A DNA stretch of 52,721 bases from an uncultured Clostridia bacterium (GTDB lineage: Bacteria; Bacillota; Clostridia; Christensenellales; UBA1242): contig CALWTF010000004.1 of the NCBI GenBank assembly GCA_944384415.1, positions 1 to 52,721 on the forward strand. The letters run 5' to 3'. The stretch's first letter is position 1; each line of letters starts with the position of its first letter. Positions 45,771 to 52,721 of this stretch are shown here, piece by piece. Below the pieces are notes generated by a model that was given only the letters and a program-made list of their open reading frames with translations, was not told the origin of the DNA and did no database searches. Position numbers and translations under genes: made by a program.

Positions 45771-47408
45771 ATGATTGCTCATACTAGACCTATATTTTTA
45801 TCATTTCTTGGGGTTGCTTTAGGTATTTGGCTAACTGAATTTGTTTATATCTACAATCAAAGTTTGTGGTTAATTTTAACTGTTTCAATTTTATTTTTAA
45901 TATTTTTGTTTGGTTTTTTATATTATGTTTTCAAAAAATCAAAATTTTTAGAATATGTTAAAAACATTAAATGGTCAATACTTACCATTTTAATTTCAGT
46001 TTGCGTAGGTGTTGGTTTATTTTATATTGATTTGTCAAAACAGTTAAATTCAGTTCAGAAAATTGAAGAATATAAAATTTATTCTATAATAGCTACTGTT
46101 GATTCTACTCCCAATATTAATAACGAAAAAATTAGATTTATTGTTCGTGATGCAATTGTTACAGCTGATGAAACATCTTTAGTTTTAAATAATGGAATTT
46201 ATATTTCTGCTAGTATTGACGGCAGTTCAAATAATAGTGAAATTTTGAATTTAAAACGCGGTGATGTAATAATGTTTTCAAGTTATTTATTTGAGGCAAA
46301 TATTTATGAAACAGATGGTATAAATTCTTATCCTTTAAAAAGTGGGTTTAGATATATTGCTTCAACGAATGTAGAAAATATTTTAATAACTGAAATTGTT
46401 GATGAAACATTAATTCAAAAAATTCAGAATTTAATCAAAGATAAATTATTTGATAATATGGAATTTAAAAATGCTAGTATTGCTTATGGAATATTTTTAG
46501 GTGATACTGCTTACATAGAAGATGAGGTTGTAACAAATTTTACGATATCAGGTGTTTCACATTTACTTGCAGTATCTGGTTTGAATGTTGCTTTCATTAT
46601 TTTATTGCTTATTCCTATTTTAAAACTTTGTAGAGTAGGTCCTAAATTTTGTTTTATTATAGTATTTTTAGTTCTAATTTTATATTGTTTTATCTGTGAT
46701 TTAAGTATTACAGTTATTAGGGCAAGTTTAATGGCAATAGTTTTATTAATAGGCCAATTGTTTGGTAAACAAACTGATGCTATTAACAGTACATCTCTTG
46801 TTGGATTGTTTATACTGTTAATATCTCCTTGGCAAGTATTTGATTTAAGCTTTGTTTTAAGTTTTGCTAGTGTATTTGGTATAATTATGTTAGGTCCTAT
46901 ATTTTTTGATTTCTTTAAAAAATGTAAACTAGGTAATTTTGTTTCTTCTACTTTAAGTGTAAGTCTTGCTGCACAATTAGGAACTTTACCTTTTATAATA
47001 CAAACTTTTGAAAATTTGTCCACTTACAGTTTAATTGTAAATTTTATTGTTGTTCCAATTTTGGGTTATGTTTATATGGCGATGTTTGTGGCATTGATAA
47101 TAAGTTTTATTTTTCCATTTATGGGATTTTTATTATGGTTAACACAGTGGGGATATTGGCTATTAGATGTAATTACCGCATTTGTTGCTAGTATAAGTTA
47201 TGCATATATACATATAGGAACAATATCTGATTTAATAATAGTTATAAGCTTATTAATGATTTTTATTTTTAGTAGATTTTGTATTATTGATAAAAAATTA
47301 AAAGTTTTATTACTTTCGACTTCTGTTATGTTTTTGTTTTTAATTATTTTTAAAGAATTTAATTTGGATATTGTAACTTTACAAAATTTTAATATTATGT
47401 TACAATGA
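45771..47408 (+). CDS. comEC: ComEC/Rec2-type competence protein without MBL domain
   Basis: 545 aa. Two or three N-terminal membrane segments, a beta-rich OB-like domain (about residues 100-200), then the Competence domain with the motif VSHLLAVSGLNVAFI (about 260-274), VIRASLMAIVLLIGQLFGK and SPWQVFDLSFVLSFASVFGI (about 350-369), and further membrane helices. The family forms the inner-membrane DNA channel in natural transformation. Full-length Firmicute ComEC (~750 aa) ends in a metallo-beta-lactamase domain, absent here: the frame stops cleanly and holA starts 16 bases later. No comEA in the window. Confidence 0.88.
   Translation: MIAHTRPIFLSFLGVALGIWLTEFVYIYNQSLWLILTVSILFLIFLFGFLYYVFKKSKFLEYVKNIKWSILTILISVCVGVGLFYIDLSKQLNSVQKIEEYKIYSIIATVDSTPNINNEKIRFIVRDAIVTADETSLVLNNGIYISASIDGSSNNSEILNLKRGDVIMFSSYLFEANIYETDGINSYPLKSGFRYIASTNVENILITEIVDETLIQKIQNLIKDKLFDNMEFKNASIAYGIFLGDTAYIEDEVVTNFTISGVSHLLAVSGLNVAFIILLLIPILKLCRVGPKFCFIIVFLVLILYCFICDLSITVIRASLMAIVLLIGQLFGKQTDAINSTSLVGLFILLISPWQVFDLSFVLSFASVFGIIMLGPIFFDFFKKCKLGNFVSSTLSVSLAAQLGTLPFIIQTFENLSTYSLIVNFIVVPILGYVYMAMFVALIISFIFPFMGFLLWLTQWGYWLLDVITAFVASISYAYIHIGTISDLIIVISLLMIFIFSRFCIIDKKLKVLLLSTSVMFLFLIIFKEFNLDIVTLQNFNIMLQ
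47378..47406 (+). promoter_or_regulatory. possible holA promoter inside comEC
   Basis: TTTACA (47378-47383), 17 bases, TACAAT (47401-47406). It overlaps the end of comEC and its -10 covers the comEC stop region. Confidence 0.45.
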
Positions 47409-47423
47409 TAAAGGTGATTAAAT

Positions 47424-48380
47424 ATGAAGTTTGTTGAATTAAAATCAAGTTTAAATAATGTTAAAAATGCCTATTTTATTTTAGGTAAAGATTCATATCT
47501 TAGAAATTCTGCACAAAAATTAATAGAAAATGCGTGTGTTAAAAGTTTACCAGATTTTAATATAAATAGTTTTGATAATGAAAACTTTGATATTACTAAA
47601 ATTTTAGATATATGTCAAAGTATGCCTTTGTGTGATAATAGAAGAGTTGTTATTATTAAAAATATTACTCTAGATAAAACAAGTGTAGATATGATTTTAA
47701 AATATTTACAAAAACAAAATAATTATTGTTGTTTACTTTTTGTTAAAGAAGAGCTGTCAACAAATGAAAAACCATTGTTGAATTTTTGTGAAACGGTTGA
47801 TTGTAATTATCTTGATGAAAAAATAATTGAAAAAATAATTGCAAAAAAATTACAAGAAAAATTAATAAAATCAGATATTTATACTATTAAATGCTTAATT
47901 TCATATTGTAATTATAATTTAAGCAAAATAAATTTAGAATTAGAAAAATTAATAGCTTATGTTGGTGAAGGTGGAATACTTAAAAAAAATCATATAGAAT
48001 TAATGGTTGTAAAAGATGTTGAATATAGTATTTTTGAATTAAGTAATGCAGTTCTTGAAAAAAACGGAGAAGTTGCTTTTAAGGTTTTAACCTATATGAT
48101 TGAAAATGGCGAGTCAATACAAAATATGTTTGGTCTATTGCTTTCAAGTTTTAGAAGATTATTTTTTGCGAGAACTTCTAATTTATCAAATACAGAATTA
48201 GCTAAACATTTAGAAGTTAAAGAATATGCCATAAAATTAGCTAGAAATAAAAAGTTGTCAGCTACAAAATTGAAGGAGATTTTGGAATTAGGTTCAAAAC
48301 TTGATTTTCAAATAAGAAAAGGTGAAATTACAGATAAAAATGCTATTTACACTTTTATATCAAATTCTATATTAATTTAA
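47424..48380 (+). CDS. holA: DNA polymerase III delta subunit
   Basis: 318 aa clamp-loader delta subunit, which opens the beta clamp. N-terminal FILGKDSYLRNSAQKLI (about residues 18-34), DNRRVVIIKNI (about 72-82), the AAA-like middle KNHIELMVVKDVEYSIFELSNAV and the C-terminal collar region (FRRLFFARTSNLS, about 247-259) fit the family. comEC then holA is the usual Firmicute order. The stop codon overlaps the alr stop on the other strand. Confidence 0.9.
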   Translation: MKFVELKSSLNNVKNAYFILGKDSYLRNSAQKLIENACVKSLPDFNINSFDNENFDITKILDICQSMPLCDNRRVVIIKNITLDKTSVDMILKYLQKQNNYCCLLFVKEELSTNEKPLLNFCETVDCNYLDEKIIEKIIAKKLQEKLIKSDIYTIKCLISYCNYNLSKINLELEKLIAYVGEGGILKKNHIELMVVKDVEYSIFELSNAVLEKNGEVAFKVLTYMIENGESIQNMFGLLLSSFRRLFFARTSNLSNTELAKHLEVKEYAIKLARNKKLSATKLKEILELGSKLDFQIRKGEITDKNAIYTFISNSILI

Positions 48381-49456
48381 TATTTACTTGATGTTTTTAT
48401 AGTGGTTGGTATAGAAGAAAAATTTGTTAAAATTTCATACTCTATTGTTTTACAGCATTTAGCAATAAATTTTGCTGAAATGCTTTTTTTATTATCTGTT
48501 CCTAAAATAGTTGCATAATCTCCTATTTTTACTTTTTCAATATTAGAAATATCAACGATAGTCATATTCATACATATATTAGCGCAGATTTTTGCTTTTT
48601 TATCATTTATTAAAAAATAACCTTTTTTTGCGTAAGTTCTCATAAGTCCGTTTGCGTATCCAATAGATACAACTGCTAATTTACTGTTCTTATTTACTTT
48701 AAAGTTTGTACCATATCCAATAAAACTATCTTTTTTTACATTTAATATATTAATAATCTTTGCTTTTATGGTCATAACAGGTAATAATTCGTTACAACCA
48801 AAACCATAAAGTCCTATTCCTATTCTAGAAATATCTAAACGCATTTCTGGATATTTTAAAAAGTTTTCTGTGTTAACAATGTGTGCTGGAATATTTGGTA
48901 TTAGGTTCCTAAATTTTAAAAATTTTTTAAATTGTTCTTGCGTTCTGTTAGAATTAGAATCAGAGCCACCAATATGTGAAAAAATTCCCACTATTTGTAC
49001 ATATTTATTTTTTTCTATCAAATGTAATATTTGTTTTAATTCTCTTAATTTTGAAACTCCTAATCTATTCATTCCCGAATTTACTATAATATGAACTTTG
49101 CAAAAAAAATTTAATAAATTTGATATTTTTATAATTTTTAATGCTTCAAAACGACTTTTAATTGAAATTTGTATATTATTTTCTATGCATTTTTTTAATT
49201 TAATTGTACTAAATGCACCAATAACTACTATTGGTTTTTCTGTTAATTTTTTTAATTTTAAAGCTTCCAAATTTGAAGCCACAGCATAACCATCAACAAT
49301 ATTATTAAGTGTTGGTATACAATGTTTTAAACTGTGTCCATAAGCATTTGATTTTACAACAGCGTATATTTTTTCTTTATTGCATAGTTGTTTAAAATAT
49401 TTAGCATTTAAAAGTAAATTATTTGTGTTAATAAATTTAATTATTTCTTTATTCAT
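48377..49456 (-). CDS. alr: alanine racemase
   Basis: PLP enzyme that makes D-alanine for peptidoglycan. 359 aa with the PLP-lysine motif YAVVKSNAYGHS (about residues 31-42), SRIGIGLYGFG (about 211-221), and the catalytic tyrosine in IGYGTNFKV (about 243-251). Small departures: GHS for GHG after the lysine, and IGYANGLMR where IGYADGxxR is usual. GAGG lies ten bases before the start on the minus strand. It stands alone on the minus strand, convergent with holA, the two stop codons sharing bases. Confidence 0.92.
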   Translation of the reverse strand: MNKEIIKFINTNNLLLNAKYFKQLCNKEKIYAVVKSNAYGHSLKHCIPTLNNIVDGYAVASNLEALKLKKLTEKPIVVIGAFSTIKLKKCIENNIQISIKSRFEALKIIKISNLLNFFCKVHIIVNSGMNRLGVSKLRELKQILHLIEKNKYVQIVGIFSHIGGSDSNSNRTQEQFKKFLKFRNLIPNIPAHIVNTENFLKYPEMRLDISRIGIGLYGFGCNELLPVMTIKAKIINILNVKKDSFIGYGTNFKVNKNSKLAVVSIGYANGLMRTYAKKGYFLINDKKAKICANICMNMTIVDISNIEKVKIGDYATILGTDNKKSISAKFIAKCCKTIEYEILTNFSSIPTTIKTSSKY

Positions 49457-49882
49457 TTTTAAACCTCGTAATTTATATATTACAAAGTTTTAAATTTTGT
49501 TATTTTAAGTTTGTAAACAATAAAAATTTTTGTAAAATTTATAACTATAGTTGTGCTTAAAAAATTAATTATTAAATTTAATATAAATTTCAAGATTTTT
49601 ATATGTTAATAAAACTTTTTATGTTATAATAAACATTATAATTTATAAATAATATTTTTTAAATTTTATAAAACAATTTTTAAACTTAAAATAAAAATTT
49701 TTGAAAAAAGTTAATATTAGTTAAAGAAATTTTATTATTTCAATATTGCATTTTAATTAATTATAAAAAATTTGCTTTACTATAACAAAAAAATTTTTAA
49801 GTTTAAATAAATATTAGATGAACAACTTATATCTAATTAATAAACATATGCAAAGTCAAATTAAATAAAAGAAGGATTATTA
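49457..49882. other. very AT-rich intergenic region before the ABC operon
   Basis: About 426 bases between the divergent starts of alr and the ABC ATPase. No gene seen. One inverted repeat stands out: ATTAGAT (49813-49819) and ATCTAAT (49831-49837), 11 bases apart and about 45 bases before the ATPase start, which could be an operator or a hairpin. The rest is runs of A and T. Confidence 0.6.
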
Positions 49883-50860
49883 ATGAAAGTTATTGAAGTT
49901 AAAAATTTACAGAAAAATTTTATACGCAAAGAAAAAGCCAAAAAAGATAATGGCAAAAAGTGTTTATTTAAAAAAATAAAAATTACAAAAAACGCGGTTG
50001 ATAATATTTCTTTTGAAGTTGAAGAAGGTGAAGCTTTAGCTTTTATCGGACCAAACGGAGCGGGAAAATCAACAACAATTAAAATGTTAACTGGTATTCT
50101 TTATCCTACTTCTGGAGAAATTAAAGTACTAGGCTTTAACCCAACTAAAAACAGAGTAAAATTATCTTATGAAATTGGAACAGTGTTTGGACAAAAAGAA
50201 CAACTTTGGGTACATTTATCAGCTTATGAAAATTTTAAATTTTTTGGTTCAATTTATAATATTAAAAAAGATGAACTTGAAAAACGAATAGATGAGCTTG
50301 CTAATATTTTTGAGATTAAAGAATTTATGTATCAAACTGTTAAAAGTTTAAGTTTAGGACAACGAATGAAATGTGAAATGGTGGCAAGTTTACTTCATAA
50401 GCCTAAAATGCTTTTTTTTGATGAACCTACAATTGGTTTGGATCCAATAGCAAAAGAAACACTAAGGAAACTTATAAAAAAGATAAATAAAGAATTACAT
50501 ACAACTATTATTTTTACTTCTCATGATATTGGTGATATTGAAGAAGTGTGTAAAAGAGTTATAATAATTAATAATGGAAAAATTGTGCTTGACGATAATA
50601 TGAGAAATTTGAAATATCATTATTTAAATAAAAAAATTGTGGAAGTAAATTTAAAAAAAAGTGTGAAATTAAAAGAAAAGAATGGAATTACAATTTTAAA
50701 AGCAAAAGATACATTGTATAAAATTGAAGTTGATATGAATAAAACATCAATTGATGAGCTTATGTCCTTATTCAATACCGAGGATTTACAGGATATTACT
50801 ATTTCAAGCACACCACTTGAAGAAATTATTAAAAACATTTATAGAGGAAAAAATGACTAA
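49883..50860 (+). CDS. ABC-2 type exporter, ATP-binding protein
   Basis: 325 aa. Walker A GPNGAGKSTT (residues 56-65), Q-loop region GTVFGQKEQLWVHLSA, signature LSLGQRMKCEM (about 155-165), Walker B MLFFDEPTIGLD (about 174-185), H-loop FTSHD (about 213-217). The N-terminal insert KEKAKKDNGKKCLFKK (about 16-31) and GQKEQLW motif match the COG4586 group, which pairs with two membrane proteins of the DUF990/ABC2_membrane_6 type. GAAGGA precedes the ATG. The export substrate is unknown. Confidence 0.92.
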   Translation: MKVIEVKNLQKNFIRKEKAKKDNGKKCLFKKIKITKNAVDNISFEVEEGEALAFIGPNGAGKSTTIKMLTGILYPTSGEIKVLGFNPTKNRVKLSYEIGTVFGQKEQLWVHLSAYENFKFFGSIYNIKKDELEKRIDELANIFEIKEFMYQTVKSLSLGQRMKCEMVASLLHKPKMLFFDEPTIGLDPIAKETLRKLIKKINKELHTTIIFTSHDIGDIEEVCKRVIIINNGKIVLDDNMRNLKYHYLNKKIVEVNLKKSVKLKEKNGITILKAKDTLYKIEVDMNKTSIDELMSLFNTEDLQDITISSTPLEEIIKNIYRGKND

Positions 50861-51650
50861 ATATTTTTCTGTTTTTAAAACTAGTTTAAGGCAAGAGACA
50901 AAAACTTTTGCTGATTTATTAACATCTATTATTTCGTTTGCCGTTATTATATACATTTTTAAAATGTTATGGGATTTTATTTATGGGGGGAATGGCGGTG
51001 GTCAACTTATATATGGCTATTCTCTTAATATGATGATTTGGTATATGATTATGGCTGAAATTTTGATGTATTCTGTAAGAGCTACCAATGTTACTAAGGC
51101 TTTTAGTAATGATATTAAATCAGGTAAAATAGCATATCAACTAAATAAACCTTACAACTATTATGCATATCAAGTTTTTTCTCAAAGTGCAATATTTATT
51201 TGGAAACTAATTTTTCTTGTTCCAACTGGAATAATTGTGGGATTGCTTTTGCTTGGGTCAATAGAAAATTTTAGTTTTATTTATATTATTCCTATTTTGT
51301 TTTCTTTATTTTTAGCAACCTTTTTAACAACTATTATTTATGGCACAGTTGGTTTGTTGGCTTTTTGGATTGAAGAAGCCACACCTTTTACTTGGATTAT
51401 TCAAAAAATACAAATGATTTTAGGGTTATTTTTTCCACCTGAATTTTTTCCTTTTTGGTTGCAACCAATTATTATATATAGTCCTATTTATGCAATGATG
51501 TCTGGTCCTTGTAAGTTGTTTGTAGATTTTTCTTGGGATTTGTTTTTGCAAGTTAGTATTTCTCAAATTTCATATATTATTTTATTTGTAGTTATTGGAT
51601 TAATTCTTTATAAATTTGGAATAAAGAAGGTAAATGTAAATGGTGGATAA
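50853..51650 (+). CDS. ABC-2 family exporter membrane protein 1
   Basis: 265 aa with six hydrophobic segments. The ATG at 50853 follows AGAGGAAAAA and gives the family N-terminus TKYFSVFKTSLRQE; a longer frame from 50751 is inside the ATPase gene. Sequence features (MMIWYMIMAEI, GPCKLFVDFSWD near the C-terminus) fit the COG4587 permease. Overlaps the ATPase end by 8 bases and the second permease start by 11 bases. Confidence 0.88.
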   Translation: MTKYFSVFKTSLRQETKTFADLLTSIISFAVIIYIFKMLWDFIYGGNGGGQLIYGYSLNMMIWYMIMAEILMYSVRATNVTKAFSNDIKSGKIAYQLNKPYNYYAYQVFSQSAIFIWKLIFLVPTGIIVGLLLLGSIENFSFIYIIPILFSLFLATFLTTIIYGTVGLLAFWIEEATPFTWIIQKIQMILGLFFPPEFFPFWLQPIIIYSPIYAMMSGPCKLFVDFSWDLFLQVSISQISYIILFVVIGLILYKFGIKKVNVNGG

Positions 51651-52458
51651 AAATATTAAAAGAAAAAACGGTTTTTGGAGTAATTTTAGATTTATTTTTA
51701 GTTGTTTTGCGCTAAATATAAAAAAAGAATGGCAATATAAATCTTCATTTTTTATGCAAATAATAATGATGATATTGAACGACCTTTTCTTTATTATACA
51801 GTGGTATATTATTTTTAATATAGTTGACAATATTGGTGGTTATGGATTTTATGAAACAATGCTTTTATGGGCTGTCTCGGCTGGTGGTTTTGGCTTTTCT
51901 TATACATTATTTGGTGGTGCGTGGAATCTTAAAGACATTGTTTATGAAGGTAAACTTGATGTATATCTTACACAACCCAAAAATGCTTTAATTAATGTTT
52001 GTTGTTCATCGACAAATATTTCAGCAATTGGGGATATAATTTACGCTTTTGTTGTTCTTATTATAATTGGAGCGCCTTGGTGGTGGTATTTTGTTATGAT
52101 ACCTGTTATGATTATTAGTGGAATTATATATGTTTCGGTTTATATAACTTTTTGTTCTTTATGTTTCTATATCAAACGAGGAGATTCTGTTGCATACACA
52201 ATTGAAAGTCAAATGTTAAAATTTGCCACTTATCCACCAGCTATATATAATTTCACGGTAAAAGTTATTCTTTTCACTATTATTCCTGCATTCTTTTTCA
52301 CATTTATACCTACACAATATTTTTTCTTAACATTTAATATATGGTGGGTATTGGGTACTATTGGGGTAATGATATTTTGGGTTATGCTTGCTTTTGTTTC
52401 ATTTCATTTTGGTTTAAGGCGATATAATTCTGGTAATCTTATGAATGGAAGATTATAA
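51640..52458 (+). CDS. ABC-2 family exporter membrane protein 2 (DUF990 type)
   Basis: 272 aa with six hydrophobic segments. The motif YEGKLDVYLTQPKNALINVCCSS (about residues 105-127) and the aromatic C-terminal bundle with FIPTQYFF match the COG3694 permease that partners COG4587. AGAAGG sits nine bases before the ATG. Third gene of the operon, which ends at the terminator at 52579. Confidence 0.88.
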   Translation: MVDKNIKRKNGFWSNFRFIFSCFALNIKKEWQYKSSFFMQIIMMILNDLFFIIQWYIIFNIVDNIGGYGFYETMLLWAVSAGGFGFSYTLFGGAWNLKDIVYEGKLDVYLTQPKNALINVCCSSTNISAIGDIIYAFVVLIIIGAPWWWYFVMIPVMIISGIIYVSVYITFCSLCFYIKRGDSVAYTIESQMLKFATYPPAIYNFTVKVILFTIIPAFFFTFIPTQYFFLTFNIWWVLGTIGVMIFWVMLAFVSFHFGLRRYNSGNLMNGRL

Positions 52459-52578
52459 ATTTAATATGATAATATAATGATTATATTTTTTAAAATTTTA
52501 TAAAGTATTTTGATTTTTTAAGCTTATAATTTGATATTATTATGGTATTTATTTTTATTAATTAGATATGAAAATAAA

Positions 52579-52605
52579 AAACCCTTGTAAATTAAGGGTT
52601 TTTTT
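52579..52605. terminator. terminator of the ABC operon
   Basis: AAACCCTT (52579-52586?) pairs with AAGGGTTT (52594-52601) around GTAAATT, followed by T-run; A-run upstream makes it able to serve the minus strand too. The tRNA fragment's 3' end is seven bases away. Confidence 0.85.
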
Positions 52606-52607
52606 AT

Positions 52608-52652
52608 TGGTGGACGATCAGGGACTCGAACCCTGGACCCACTGATTAAGAG
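52608..52652 (-). other. 3' half of tRNA-Lys(CUU): probable attachment site of an integrated element
   Basis: On the minus strand the sequence from anticodon loop CTCTTAA through stem TCAGT, variable loop GGGTC, T arm CAGGG TTCGAGT CCCTG, acceptor arm ATCGTCC, discriminator A and CCA is a clean tRNA-Lys 3' half. The 5' half is missing: the next bases (52653 on) give CATGC instead of the ACTGA needed to pair with TCAGT, and no D arm or acceptor 5' strand (GGACGAT expected) appears up to 52721. Breaks at the anticodon loop are the typical core of tyrosine-recombinase att sites. A pseudogene left by an old excision, or an assembly join at the contig end, is possible. Confidence 0.7.
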
Positions 52653-52721
52653 GCATGAATAAAACTTGTTTTTCAAGGTCTTTTAATGTTATCAAATCCC
52701 TTAACATCTCTTATTTTATAG

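Noticed and set aside
52624-52708. Short minus-strand frame of about 29 codons running into the tRNA-Lys fragment
   Set aside because: I considered the end of an integrase reading into the att site, but an in-frame TAA lies just upstream of its ATG within the window, so it cannot be the tail of a longer gene.
52608-52721. Group I intron in the tRNA-Lys anticodon loop
   Set aside because: Such introns split the tRNA within or next to the anticodon and leave the stem intact on both exons; here the 5' strand of the stem is missing next to the break and no intron core is visible, though only 69 bases are available.

Overview
The window is a strongly AT-rich bacterial chromosome segment that reads as a spore-forming Clostridia-like Firmicute, probably uncultured. 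The grounds are low-GC codon use, spoIIE, the WhiA-DnaE-Pfk gene order, a KOW-domain protein between map and infA, a long L17 with a central insertion, zinc-binding forms of S14, S4 and L36, and canonical TTGACA/TATAAT-like promoters. TGA is used as a stop (for example at the end of yigZ), so this is not a Mycoplasma-type code. I cannot name a genus from sequence alone.

Layout. Bases 1-2141 hold the 3' part of a 23S rRNA gene, a promoter-bearing spacer and 5S rRNA. Bases 2181-6295 are housekeeping: an unknown protein, tyrS-yigZ-recX-acpS as one overlapping cluster, then a small protein overlapping a MazF-type endoribonuclease. Bases 6388-10859 hold a 986-residue membrane-anchored GLUG-repeat surface protein facing a two-gene minus-strand unit (a low-complexity membrane protein and a WalJ-type metallo-beta-lactamase). 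Bases 11043-22836 carry spoIIE, tilS, a flippase-like membrane protein plus an AI-2E-type transporter, a DUF5685 protein, uvrC, a solute-binding-like protein and murB. Bases 22929-28799 carry whiA-dnaE-pfkA and a small protein.

Bases 29008-45486 are the complete S10-spc-alpha ribosomal superoperon: rpsJ to rpmD, rplO, secY, adk, map, a KOW protein, infA, rpmJ, rpsM, rpsK, rpsD, rpoA and rplQ. It is preceded by two promoters and a structured leader that contains a 15-codon reading frame. Several ribosomal proteins carry lysine/glutamate-rich tails. Bases 45577-52458 hold tRNA-Glu, a comEC-like gene, holA, alr and a three-gene ABC-2 exporter operon. The window ends in the 3' half of a tRNA-Lys gene fused to unrelated DNA, which looks like one boundary of an integrated element lying beyond the window.

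Most notable points. (1) The 23S rRNA reads G at the position equivalent to E. coli A2059 and A opposite C at 2057/2611, the macrolide/lincosamide site; L4 and L22, encoded in the same window, are also atypical in their tunnel-lining loops. (2) The adenylate kinase in the standard secY-adk-map position has lost the AMP-binding residues T31, R36 and R88 while keeping its P-loop, lid arginines and zinc ribbon. (3) uvrC and map each have a -10 hexamer placed so that transcription would start on the A of the start codon (leaderless candidates). (4) The uvrC terminator stem contains the ribosome binding site of the next gene. (5) A structured leader with a short reading frame precedes rpsJ. (6) The half tRNA-Lys at the right edge marks a probable attachment site. 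All are readings by eye and need alignment or experiment.
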